In this document: one piece after another, positions 33,701-43,257 of the stretch
Layout of the letters: the number at the start of each line of letters is the position of its first letter
How positions within the stretch are numbered: the stretch's first letter is position 1
DNA from: Microstegium vimineum
Taxonomy: Eukaryota > Streptophyta > Magnoliopsida > Poales > Poaceae
DNA: 64,000 nt
Reading direction: 5' to 3'
Assembly (NCBI GenBank): GCA_022036555.1
Contig: CM039130.1
Coordinates: 8,959,964 to 9,023,963 of the forward strand
The notes under the pieces: generated by a model
The model's database searches: none
Told to the model about the DNA's origin: nothing
Seen by the model: the letters and a program-made list of their open reading frames with translations, nothing else
Program-made: the position numbers and the translations under genes

Positions 33701-36700
33701 GGGTGAACATGACGCGGGTGACGGTGCAGGAGAGGCGGGTGGTACACAGACGGCACGTCGGGTGCAGTCGGAGGCGGCGGAGGTGGCGGTGTAGGCGTCG
33801 CCGGCGGAGAAGATGCCACCGGTGGAGACTGAAGCGGCGACGACAGCGGGGCGGCCGGCTCCGGGTGCAGCGAAGACGGCCGCGGTCGGCGCTGGTAGAC
33901 ATGCCCGAACCGCGCAGCAGGAACAGGCGGTGGCGGGACCACAGAAGTAGCGGGTCCCGGAGCCGACGACCCCGTATGCGATGGCACCGCATCAGGCGCA
34001 GGGCGAGCACCGAAGGGCAGCGGGCCGGTGTCCGGACCCGGGGAGAGGCCGGAGGGCGACGAGCCGGTGTCCGGGCCGGGCGAGGGGCACGTAGGAGCAG
34101 TACCTGCAGGAAACAACGGCAAAGGTGGCTGGTCCATGGTGTCAGGGGGAAACAAGGAGAAGAGGTCGTCAGGGTCTGAGGTGGTAGTGGGTGGTGAGGT
34201 GGTGGAGAAAGGGAAGACAGACTCGTGGTGTCCGAACACCACGTGACGAGAGACGAGGACCCGACGAGAGGTGAGGTCAAAGCAACGATACCCCTTGTGA
34301 TCTGGGGAGTACCCGAGGAAGACGCACAGAGTCGAACGGGGGGCCAGCTTGTGGGGAGCAATGGCAGTGGTGTTAGGGTAACACGCACACCCGAAGACAC
34401 GAAGGTGGTCGTAGCGAGGAGGGGTACCGAAGAGAGCGTGGTGTGGAGTGGGAGCTGGACAGGCAACGAAAGGTAGGGGGTTAAGGAGGTAGGTGGAGGT
34501 GTGAAGACTCTCAGCCCAGAAGCGAGCAGGAAGTGAAGCCTAGAACAGAAGGGTGCGCATGGTATCGTTCGTGGTACGAATCATGCGCTCAGCCTTACCG
34601 TTATGGGAGGAGGTATAAGGACACGACATGCGTATCTGCATACCGTGAGAGAGGAAGAAGACCCGAGAGGTGTGGTTATCGAACTCACGCCCATTGTCAC
34701 ACTGGACGGCCTTGATGGTGAGACCGAACTGAGTAGACACCCAGGCGAAAAAGTGGAGAAGCGTGGAGAAAGCATCAGACTTGGCACGCAAAGGAAACGT
34801 CCAAGAATAATGAGAGAAATCGTCAAGCACGACAAGATAGTACGTGTAACCAGAAATGCTCACGACAGGAGACGTCCATAGGTCGCAATGAATAAGATCA
34901 AAGATATGGGTCGCATGTGAAGTGGAGGTAGGAAACGGAAGACGAACATGACGGCCCAACTGGCACGCATGACACAAGTGCTCATCATGAGACCGGGTAC
35001 AAGGAACGGCGGAGCTCCGACTAAGCTGTGTCAGAGCGGCACGACCAGGATGCCCAAGACGTCGATGCCAAGTAGTGGCGGTGAAAGCAGCTGACGAAGC
35101 GGAGGACGAAGCGGAAGAAGTGGACGCAGGAAACCGAAGGGTGTAAAGGGGTCCCGTGCTATCACATCGGAGAAGAGGACGCCGAGAAGCCAAATCCTTC
35201 ACAGTAAGACCAGAGGAGTCAAACTCAACGGAACAAGAATTGCCAGCTGTAAACCGACAAATGGAAAGGAGGTTGTGAACCATAGAGGGAGCAACTAGGA
35301 CATCAGGAAGACGAAAAGGACCATGAGTGTGAGCGGCACCCACGGAAGTGACAGGAAGACACGAACCATTTGCGACCATGATGGACGACGGATGAGAGGG
35401 AGAAGGAGGATGAACAGAGGAGAGGAGACGGGGATCAGAAGTGGTGTGGAAAGTGGCACCCGAGTCAGCGATCCAGTTTTGGCCGGCTAGAGGAGTGAGA
35501 GGGAGAAGGAGGATGAACAGAGGAGAGTTGACGGGGATCAGAAGTGGTGTGGAAAGTGGCACCCGAGTCAGCGATCCAGTTTTGGCCGGCTAGAGGAGTG
35601 ACAGCCATGGTGCCGAAAGAGCCAGCCAAGGCCGTCGGGTCCCAACCGACAGGCCCGGACGTGATCCCGGGAGGTGGAGCCCATGGTGACGAGAGCGGGG
35701 CGAACGGGACAACACCGACGATCATGGCCGCCGGTGGACAAGGCTCGCCGCTGGTAGCCTGGAAGGGCCACATGGAGGGCCAGGGTGCACCCTGTGGTGG
35801 CGTCAGCGTGCCAGCACCACGTCCCCTCCCGCGTCGACGGCGGCCACCACGGCCCCCCACCCCCGCTCGGCCCGAGAGGACCTGGAAGAGACGACGGTGG
35901 CGGAGCGGAAGGACGGGGCGGAGGGGTGGCGGCCAGGGCAGTCGAGGAAGACGAGGACCCCAGCTGGATGCCTTGAGTGAGCTCCTCCATGACAAGGTCA
36001 GCACGAGCACTGGCGTCATGGTACACAGGGTAGCCGACGAGCAGCTGCTCCGCCTCGACGAGCTGACGAGCGAGGACGTCGGCCGCAACACGCTCGCGCT
36101 CCCAGGCTTGGGCCGCCGCGTGCAGGCGAGCCTGGGCCTCCGTAGCAGCGACCCGGGTGGCGGTGAGAGCCGCGGCGAGGGCGGAGTCGGGTGGTGCTGC
36201 AGTGTGCAGTAGAGGAGGTGGGGAGGGGCCACCCGTGCCGGCGCTGGGTAGGGGATGACTGGCACCAAGCGCAGGCCAGAAGGACGCAGTGGCAGTGGCC
36301 GTGGCGGCTGTAGGAGCACCGGCACCACCCGCGCTCGCACCAGCCCACGGCGGTCCGAGGTTCGCGGCTGCAGCAGGTGTGGCGGGGAAGAATGTGCCAC
36401 CGGTGCCGGCGCGGGGCAGGGGGACAGCAGCGCCCACAGCAGCTACCCGGGTGGCGGCGAGAGCCGTGGCGAGAGCTGCAGCGGCGGGGGCGGCAGCGGC
36501 ACCCGAGCCAGCTGCGCCCGCGCTCGTGCCAGCCCGCAGCTGGCCGAGGCACACGGCTGCAGGGGCTGCAGCGGGAGGGGGCGGCTGCAGGGGCTGCGGC
36601 GGGAGGGGACGCGCGGCTGCAGGGGCTGCAGACCGAGGCCGCGCGCTGGCTGCACCCGCGCCGGGAGGCCGCGCGCCGCCCGTTCCCGCGCCGGGAGGGG

Positions 36701-37585
36701 GCACGGCGTCCAATCCCGCAGCGGCGAGCAGGGCCGCGGCGGCGGTGGCAGGAGCCTCTGCTCGTGCAGGCGAGCCGGTGGCGGCGGGTGCAGGGAAGCC
36801 GACGAACGGCGCCCATGTGGAGGGGAAGTAGGAGGGAGGAGAGGGGCCGGACATGGCGGCGACGGCCGCCGGCGGCGGCGCCGACGAGCCTGGCGGCTGG
36901 TGGTGGGAGAGGGAGGGAGGGAAGAGAGAAACCCTAGCTTGATACCATGCTAGAATTATGTCCTTGGATTGATGGGTCAACCCTAGATGGGTAGCAATGT
37001 AATAGAGTCATACATGGGCCTCATGGGCCTGTGTCACACACATTCCAACAGCAATAAGTTTGAAATGTATCGTTCATGTCTGCCTGTTTGTATATTTGTA
37101 TGTATCATAAATGGCTATTAGATAATAACTCATTTACAATGCATATTGTTCACCTTTTTTGTACTTTAATGTTCATATAGGCCAGATATTTGTAAGCCTG
37201 AGAAGTTGAATATATCTTGTGTTTGTTGTACCATATATCTGATCTCTTGATTCCTCGCCTTTCCCCAGGTAACATACATGAGGTGCAAGAGAAGATACAG
37301 GACGCGCTGGCTGCATACTTCAACGCCCTCTCCATGGAGGTAGAGCATGTCCCATCCAAGGTCTCTATCGGTGCCCTCCTCTCTAAACAAGGGCCGAAGT
37401 TCCTACCTGTGGCGAGGTGTTTCCTCTCGGATGCCCTAAGGCTCGAACCCACAAACCGAATGGCTTGGTTCTACCTGGGGGAGGTTCACAAGCAGGACGG
37501 CAGGCTAGCTGATGCCGCCGATTGCTTCCAGGCGGCCTCAATGCTCGAGGACTCGGACCCTGTAGAAAGTTTCAGATGGCTCTGA
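27759..37585 (+). CDS. NPG1-related calmodulin-binding TPR protein, five exons, with an apparent frameshift
   Basis: Exons by GT-AG and reading phase: 27759-27980, 29753-30008, 30083-31292, 31679-31826, 37269-37585. The product, about 717 codons if the frame is continuous, matches the plant NPG1/NPGR family (No Pollen Germination related), TPR proteins that bind calmodulin in Arabidopsis. Landmarks: EAESSLREGLSLNYE at the end of exon 1, ARALLGRLEYQRGNVEAALR in exon 2, SYRRALLSQWNLDDECCTRI and FALSLCGQTSILAKHLEEV in exon 3, FEVWQGLANLYSSLSYWRDA in exon 4, DALRLEPTNRMAWFYLGEVH and ADAADCFQAASMLEDSDPVE near the C-terminus. The start is the first in-frame ATG. Summed exons total 2153 bases, one short of a whole number of codons: the frame shifts near 30832-30838, between VALHVLGV and the KKSKVASSDHQRSLLQTEAL frame. 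Family relatives read straight through this point. Intron 4 is 5.4 kb because of a Copia insertion. A sequencing error is possible. NPGR2-like is my best subgroup guess. Confidence 0.85.
29430..29560. repeat. Dispersed repeat fragment in intron 1 of the TPR gene
   Basis: TTAGTCCCAAGCAAGTTGGG then ATAGGCTGG and ATGAAACC is a phrase I recall from many grass introns and intergenic regions, from an unnamed dispersed repeat. It is wholly intronic. Confidence 0.35.
31898..31991 (-). repeat. Copia 3' LTR (94 bp)
   Basis: TG...CA ends on the plus strand. It lacks the 9-base repeat TCATGGGCC seen in the other LTR. It is followed at 31992 by seven C, the complement of the polypurine tract. Confidence 0.9.
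32067..32087. repeat. Run of 21 C
   Basis: An uninterrupted C tract lies between the RNase H stop and the polypurine tract of the Copia element; on the coding strand of the element it is G21. Such a tract is unstable in replication and hard to sequence. Confidence 0.9.
32098..35562 (-). pseudogene. Copia pol: protease end, integrase, reverse transcriptase, RNase H, with one in-frame stop
   Basis: From 35562 leftward: protease block NWIADSGATFHTTSDPR; GAG-pre-integrase block ATTWHRRLGHPGRAALTQL and CHACQLGRHVRLPF (zinc-binding His/Cys); integrase core with FDLIHCDLWTSPV, DDFSHYSWTF and VQCDNGREF. A TAG at 34540-34542 interrupts the frame after TMRTLLF. The same frame then continues (32098 is in phase) through the integrase end into RT: GKWIWTHKRRADGSLERYKA, QLDVKNAFLHGTL, SLYGLKQAPRAW, LLLYVDDIVLTAS with an intact YVDD, and RNase H with YTSADWARCPDTRRSTSGY, AEAEYRVVANGVAE, YCDNVSAVYLS and RTKHVEIDLHFVRD. 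The domains after the stop are intact, so the lesion is recent or the element is moved in trans. Confidence 0.9.
35394..35599. repeat. 103-bp tandem duplication in the protease region of the Copia element
   Basis: 35394-35496 and 35497-35599 are near-identical, each containing GATCCAGTTTTGGCCGGC. The unit is not a multiple of three, so the duplication shifts the gag-pol frame. Protease sequence (SGATFHTTSDPR) is therefore encoded twice, in two different frames. Confidence 0.9.
35568..36854 (-). pseudogene. Copia gag-like region, low-complexity Ala/Pro-rich, frameshifted
   Basis: The frame starts MSGPSPPSYFPSTWAPF and is dominated by Ala/Pro/Gly repeats encoded by GC-rich near-repeats (GGGGCTGCAGCGGG-type words, 36540-36640). 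Its best-ordered part is RLHAAAQAWERERVAADVLA then RQLVEAEQLLVGYPVYHDAS and DLVMEELTQGIQLGSSSS, a helix-forming segment. Past about 35880 the protein-like frame shifts (GRGGRRRRGRGRGAGTLTPP in another frame), so a frameshift lies near 35840-35890. A CCHC zinc knuckle was not seen. Confidence 0.65.
36948..37050 (-). repeat. Copia 5' LTR (103 bp)
   Basis: It matches 31898-31991 except for three substitutions and an extra TCATGGGCC unit. Its inner border is next to the primer-binding site. Confidence 0.9.
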
Positions 37586-38282
37586 TGGGTCATCTGGAAC
37601 AATATGAGGTTTCCTTTTTTGCCGGCTAATTTTCTCTTCTTTGACTTCCCCATTTTCGAAACATATATAGCTGGGCAGATACCAGGTGCCCAGCTATCTG
37701 TAACTTGTTGTATCTGCGGTTGCTAGTGTGTACCGCGCACTATTCTTGGGGACCAGCAAATGCTGTAGTAATTGGTTGCTGAGTGTGGTATTATACGTAC
37801 AAGATCCTCAACCGATAGCTCCATCAGGATCAGCAGGGTGGCACTGAAACAGCTACGTAATGATATGAACCATTGTTACATATATCACACAATATGATTA
37901 TTGACGAGTCATCAGCTAACTTAAATCCACCGTTTCTGATATTGTAATGTTTCTATTATATTATATTTTGTTTCTGTTTTATTCTTCAATTACCTGACGT
38001 GCTTCATTCAGGTAACTCAGTAGATGTTCTTCAGTTATACACACACAGCCTGAACAAAAGTTTACATGAAAAGACAATATGCTTTGGTTGTAGAACGTGC
38101 AGAGAATGATATACCGAATACATTCACAATCTGAATTTTACAAGATGAGTTACTCGATCGAGGACAGCATACAAACAATTAGTTAAGCACCGGAAAATTA
38201 GGGTCATATACATGCAAAAACAAGATTATGCTATGCAATTATGCATAAGCATCCGTGTGATCTAGTCTAAGACGCCTACGAA
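37586..38282. other. Convergent intergenic region
   Basis: This is the gap between the stop codons of the plus-strand TPR gene and the minus-strand gene at 38283. AT-rich, it should contain both 3' untranslated regions. TTATATTATATTTTG near 37956 and AATATAATC-type words are possible poly(A) signals, but none is definite. Confidence 0.45.
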
Positions 38283-38978
38283 CTAACTAGTAGAGAGTTT
38301 CTTCTTCTTGTTGGCTTCTTGATAATCCAGACATGCCTGCTTCCACGTGCGAGTGACGACGAACTCGAACGGGATGCCGAGCGCCTTGAGCTCCTCCGGG
38401 GAGATGATCTGATCGGGCAGCGCCGACTTCTCCACCTCCTCCAGCATCTGCCGGAACGCCTCCCTTTCTGCTGCGCGCGCCGCAAGCTTCTTCTTCTCCT
38501 CCTCCTCCGGTCGCCGCTCTGCTGCTGCTGCTGCTGCTGGTGCCTCCGCTGGTCGCTGCTTCTTGTTGGGAACTCCCGTAGCGATCTGGTGGTTCTTGGC
38601 CGCTGCGCGCTGCACCGGGCGCTCCTGCTGCTTCGAATTCGCTGCTGGTGCCGTCTTTGTCTGAGCCTGATGACACGCCGGCGTCGCCTGGGTTGCAGTT
38701 GCAGTTGCAGGCTTGGATTGCGACGTGGTGCTCTTTGCTGCTGCCGACGACTTGTTGTTCTCGGCAGCGGTGGAGCGGGGCAAGAGCTTGGCTCTCTTGA
38801 GCAGACCTTGGAGGGCGACGAGCTCCTTGTCCATCCGTACCCGCAGCGCTGACGCAGGGTCGACGGCGACGTGCTCGAAGCCGGCGTCGTCGTGGCGGCC
38901 ACGCTTCCGAGCAAGCGCCTCGGTGGCGCGGGCCGGCTCCACCCCAGCTTTGTGGCCCGAAGTCGCGGCCGGAGCCAT
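38283..38978 (-). CDS. Uncharacterised charged protein, about 231 aa
   Basis: The frame ends RTWKQACLDYQEANKKKKLSTS-like, with Lys-rich sequence before a TAG at 38283. The C-terminal third is well ordered: AEREAFRQMLEEVEKSALPD then QIISPEELKALGIPFEFVV, likely helical. The middle is Ala/Gln/Lys/Thr-rich and probably disordered. An N-terminal block has ALARKRGRHDDAGFEHVAVD followed by RVRMDKELVALQGLLKRAKL, which could form a coiled coil. Basic runs (KKKK, RKRGRH) suggest nuclear or nucleic-acid-associated location, an inference only. I chose ATG 38978 (MAPAATSG); the same frame stays open to at least 39065 without another ATG. An ATG at 39067 is in a different frame that is also open throughout, because the DNA is GC-rich. 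The chosen frame is preferred for its charge pattern. A weak likeness to the GTE bromodomain family C-terminus was not convincing. Confidence 0.65.
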   Translation of the reverse strand: MAPAATSGHKAGVEPARATEALARKRGRHDDAGFEHVAVDPASALRVRMDKELVALQGLLKRAKLLPRSTAAENNKSSAAAKSTTSQSKPATATATQATPACHQAQTKTAPAANSKQQERPVQRAAAKNHQIATGVPNKKQRPAEAPAAAAAAERRPEEEEKKKLAARAAEREAFRQMLEEVEKSALPDQIISPEELKALGIPFEFVVTRTWKQACLDYQEANKKKKLSTS

Positions 38979-39147
38979 CGCCGCGGCGGCAACGCCCCGC
39001 TTGCAGTCGAGGAATGCGGTGGCGGCGAAGCCTGCTGGAGCGGCGGCGCGGGGGCGAGGCTGCACATGGTGGCGATCGAAGGAAGAGAGGCAGGCAGGTG
39101 GTGGGCGGATGGGATGGGATCGGCGGCGAGATGATGGATGGGGGCGC

Positions 39148-39157
39148 CGTATTTATC
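39148..39157 (-). promoter_or_regulatory. TATA-like box for the minus-strand gene
   Basis: On the minus strand the sequence is GTGATAAATACGG, about 170 bases upstream of the chosen ATG. That places a start site near 39120 and a 5' leader of about 140 bases that contains the out-of-frame ATG at 39067. Confidence 0.45.
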
Positions 39158-39159
39158 AC

Positions 39160-41294
39160 CCGGCCAGGGCAGGGCAGGGGCAGCACCGGCCGCCCGGCGA
39201 GAGTTTGTCGACTTGGAGTCGAAGTCGGGCGCAGCGGGACGCGGTTTCGCTGCTCCGATCGGTTTTGGATCGCGAACGCCGCATGCAAGAAGAGGCTCGC
39301 CAACTGCAACCAAACGAACCGCCATGCATGCTTGCTTTGGTGCGTGCGTGTGCTCAACGCCGCTATGCATTGCATGGTACCTAATCGGAATCGGGGAATC
39401 CCATCGGTGAAACCAAAACGGAAATATAGAATAATGCCGGAAATGTAACAATCTGATCCAAAATACTGATGATATTTCAAATCACAGACAGTAAACAAGA
39501 GGAGAGTTTGATTTATCTCTCTGAACTAATCGCCGAATTTACAATACCTCCGCGAACACACACATTATTAATTTCCAAATCAAAGGCAGGTAAGATACCC
39601 CCATCGGTACGTCATTTTCAAATGGGGTTTAATTATGGGTGGGTTTTGCACTTTTGCTGCCTCAGGAGCCCATGTGTCAGATGGTGTTTTTTTGTGTGTG
39701 TAAATCACAGTACACGTACATATACGTACATTGAACCCTATCAAAAACATAATCACCTTTTTCATATAAAGTTCGATGAGTATAGACTTTATAGTTGACA
39801 ATTTTTTGATAAAATATTTTAATAGCTCTCACATATTTGTTTTAAATTATCACATTTGAATTCTAATTTTTTAATTTTTCAAATGATCAAGAATGTTGAT
39901 AGTAAAGTTGTAGGTCTCAATATGATCTACAAATTGATTGTTAACAATTTTTTGTTTGAGATCGTTTATATGCTTAAATATCCATTTTTAAGTTCTTGGT
40001 TTTGAAACTTATGTTTTTTTTTTTCATTTTTCAAATGATCTTGGATGTTTTGTAGCTTTAAATGTAATCTGAAACTTTGTAGTTGACAATATTTTTTTCC
40101 AAGGTCATTTAGATGTCTAAATATTTTTTAATTTCAAATATTTTATTGTTTTTATTAGTATCAGGTGACACAAAGGAATTGCGAGCTTTAGCTAAAGGAT
40201 TGAAAACTTTAGGAAAAATATCTGAGGTACCATTGTTCATATAATTTTCTATGCATTGTGTAAGTTATCTAGTATGTTCCATGAACTAATTTGTGCATTT
40301 ATTTTGCAACAAGTTAGGCTTGGCACTGCTGGGCTGATCTAATGGCAATAAATAATACAGTAAATAACTTGGATGACAATAATGATAGTTCACAGGAGCC
40401 ATGTCCAAAATCTCCCAAGGATCAGCAGTTCCACCTCCATCATAGATTCTTTGATCAGAACCAAGCTTTTTCAGCACACGACTAAATAGAGTTGGGGCTT
40501 GAAGAGTATTTTCTCCTTTCCTAATTGTGTCCACGTTTCCTTTGCCTTCCATTCCATAAGACCTGAACTACTACCAGTTTCATAGTGCTTTTTTCCAGAA
40601 TCTGTGTTCTAACCACCCACGAACTGCATTTTGTAGGTCAGGTAGCATAGACAAAAATACAGAGGTGAGTATCCATTCATAGAGTCATTCGACTGTCTGA
40701 AATATATTAGTAGAGTCAAAAATAAATTCTTGGTATTTAAATGAAATCATTTGATATGAAGACACACAATCACGCAATTGATGTGTCATGAATCAAAGTA
40801 TCAGTCAAATGGAATTATCTCCCCTCCATCTATTTGGAGCAAATAATGTTAGGTTGTTATGGCATATAACACATTTCAGTTCCATTGTCCTACAAAAATC
40901 AAAGGCACTATGATGAAATGAATATGTAGCTTCAGTAACAACAGTAACATTTTTATCAATGCAGGCAACATAGGACCAGAACTCCAGAAAAGAAATGAAA
41001 ATGTGCCACGATTAGACGGCACTCCATATATTGGAGCAAACCATTATGCCTAAACACCGCATAGTACCAGTTACAACACACCCATTTCCACTCTACCATT
41101 CAGTACATGCACTTCTTTATTTTCTTTTTTACAATTCATAATTTCCACTTCTCTTTTATCAGCTTCCTTCACCATATATAGTTACATGGTGTATTATTGC
41201 TATAAGTACTTGTGATTCATAAGCCATAATGATATGTCACATGCTTAGTTTATTCATTTACTTACAACACATGTGTCCCTAAATATAGGATAAA
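39160..41294. other. Intergenic sequence with CACTA-like and exon-like pieces
   Basis: 39770-40170 is AT-rich with repeated phrases (AAATGATC, GTTGACAATTTTTT, TAAATAT) like the 15310-16046 sequence. 40286-40552, minus strand, reads RKGENTLQAPTLFSRVLKKL then GSDQRIYDGGGTADPWEILD, which looks like a genuine protein exon with no continuation found; I cannot name it. 40170-40225 (plus) reads SGDTKELRALAKGLKTLGK before a GT donor-like site. Both may be gene fragments picked up by a transposon. Confidence 0.35.
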
Positions 41295-43011
41295 TCTATA
41301 GTAGTCCTATTTTTTTCCTTAGCCAACCTAATTGGCTAGATCTTCGTTATTGACTTTACTACGTATACCCAGTAGCCTGATCAGTATACACTTTTTAGTT
41401 GGCAAAAAAATTTGTACATTACCTATTGTTATTTCTAATGAACTACAGTACCTGTTATTTCCATGTGTTCTCATGCCAATGAGCTTCCAAAATTTGAAGT
41501 TCAGTTTTGACTATTTTGGACATGCTGTTTCGACCGGTTGTAATTGCACTCTACCTTTTTTTTGTTATTTTTGAAGGATGTGTCTCTTCAGTTATCCAAT
41601 TGCCCCGTCCTGTCTGAACTGGCATCAATTTTGCCTGCTCCAAATGACAAGGCCCTCATAGCCCAACCGACATGTGTCTTTTTCGTTATGCAGTCTATCA
41701 GATAGATGTGTAATTCTTAAGTGGCATGTGTTCCCTGATGCAATGCGGCTTCAGGTACTGTTTCTGACAGAAAAATTGCCTTAAACTCCTTTGGTGGCCA
41801 AACATATTTTCCTAAGCCTCATTTTCATATTAGCCAATGATGCTTAGTATTTCAAAAGATAATTAGTGCGTTTTTTTAATGGCAATGATGAATACCACTC
41901 GCCTATATTATCCTGAACATTGCATTACAGCTAACTGTGATTTCTTTATTTCCCGAATGAACAGGTACCCATAATGTCTTTATTACAATACTTACTATGC
42001 CTTGAGACATGGGATCATACAAGACTCCCAAGGTTACTGCCCTGCTCATGCGTTGGCTAGCCTCCGTGTGCTATCAATTGCTTCATCATTGCTAATTGCA
42101 AATCCAAATTTAAAGAACACTGATGAATTTGGTGGAATGAAAATATGAAATGACACTAACTTAGAATAATATATGATTTCAAAAGACAAGTCTTCTTTTA
42201 ATTACATAGATTAGGATGTCATTTTTTTCAATATTCCTCTTCAATGTATGATATAGTAATAACAAATAATATTCCTAAACTTTGATACCTGCTTCTTTCC
42301 CGTTGTTTTTTATTTAAATTGCCTTGGTACATGTCAACTGTACAGGTAACTACAAATGCAATAATAAAGTTCTTCATCTCGCTTCTTTAGTTAATTGGAA
42401 TTGGATATGCGCTGCAATAGTACAGTCTTATCATATTTTCTTATGCAGATACCTACATGGTCTTAATTCGCATCGGGAACATCGAGTGGAAGAATAGGGA
42501 AGGCTTCATGTTACTATCATGGCATTCCTTGATCAATGAAATAGTTTAATGTCTTTTGTCGAATCCAAATTATTTGATTGCTACTAACTGTATAGATTTA
42601 GACCTTAATGATCCATGTTATCCTCTTCTAATTAAATGAAATTATTAATGGTACCAAAAAAAGGTTGTTTCATGTTATCATGCTTAGCTAGATAGCTTAC
42701 TCTACGTATATATGTGCTTTTAGGTTGCTCTGCTCCCAATGATTATAGGTTCCACAAATATTTTTTTCTGCTCAGTCTTCCTTCTATATCTATCTATCCA
42801 TTGAGCACTAGCATACTGCTACTTTTAATGAAATTGTTATCCACAAGTTTATTGGTGATAGATGATCCAGTTTATTGTTCTATAATACTTACCCATTTTT
42901 AATTGGGTTAAATAATATATATGTCCACATATCAATGCGGTTTCTTTTTTGGCTAAGTATAGCGATGCGATTGGACTCTTGACCGCGGCAACGCGCGGGG
43001 ATCCCTGCTAG
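41295..43011 (+). mobile_element. Helitron: clear 3' end, tentative 5' end
   Basis: The 3' end at 42983-43011 has a hairpin CCGCG-GCAACG-CGCGG followed nine bases later by CTAG and then T, which is the Helitron terminus (hairpin, CTRR, host T). The 5' end is less sure: A|TCTATAGTAG at 41294-41295 has the required A|TC and a plausible start. The interior has exon-like bits with splice-like borders, such as GTAATTCTTAAGTGGCATG...GGCTTCAG before GTACTG near 41755, and a TGCAG before ATACCTACATGG near 42448. No Rep/helicase is seen, so it is non-autonomous. The left boundary could lie further upstream and include the pieces near 40.2-40.6 kb. Confidence 0.55.
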
Positions 43012-43185
43012 TATATAATGGCTATGTCAATCAGCCCATCGCGCTGCTTAAGCGATCATGTACTGTGGCCGAATGATAAAAGAAGAAGAAAAAAAAAGAT
43101 TATATAATGGCTATGTCAATCAGCCCATCGCGATCATGTACTGTGGGCGAATGATAAAAGAAGAAGAAAAAAAAGATAAGCATTC
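43012..43185. repeat. Tandem duplication directly abutting the Helitron 3' end
   Basis: TATATAATGGCTATGTCAAT begins at 43012 and again at 43101. The copies run through ATCATGTACTGTGG and an AAGAAGAAGAAAAAAAA tail. The second copy lacks 11 bases (CTGCTTAAGCG), which lie next to a GCG microhomology. Confidence 0.85.
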
Positions 43186-43257
43186 ACATCTAATCTGTCT
43201 CGATGGAAATTAGCAAAGCCTCTCCTGTCCATTCAATATTTTATATTTAATAATAAG

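Larger units (their letters stand above)
31898..37050 (-). mobile_element. Copia retrotransposon with very short LTRs, inside intron 4 of the TPR gene
   Basis: The ends are TGCTAGAATT...CATTCCAACA, flanked by the 5-bp duplication GCAAT (31893-31897 and 37051-37055). On the minus strand the order is LTR, primer site TGGTATCAAGC (36937-36947), gag, protease, integrase, reverse transcriptase, RNase H, polypurine tract (CTGCGGGGGGG), LTR: Ty1/copia order. LTRs of 94 and 103 bp are among the shortest for a coding element, as in the Ale/Retrofit lineage; that lineage is a guess. Three substitutions and one 9-bp tandem duplication separate the LTRs. The element is antisense to the host gene and sits about 70 bases past the exon 4 donor. 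A frameshift in gag, a 103-bp duplication in protease and a stop in integrase suggest it is not autonomous. Confidence 0.95.

Noticed and set aside
33403..34179. 258-codon plus-strand frame inside the Copia element
   Set aside because: It is the antisense shadow of the pol linker; Arg-rich composition comes from the GC-rich proline codons on the other strand.
36016..36953. Several 180-270 codon frames over the gag region
   Set aside because: These are alternate-frame readings of GGGGCTGCAGCGGG-type repeats; only the frame with the VEAEQLLVGYPVYHDAS segment is protein-like.
38276..39498. 391- and 403-codon minus-strand frames overlapping the unknown gene
   Set aside because: Their translations are runs of Arg, Ser, Pro and Gln without order, while the third frame has a charged, helical C-terminus; they are treated as shadows.
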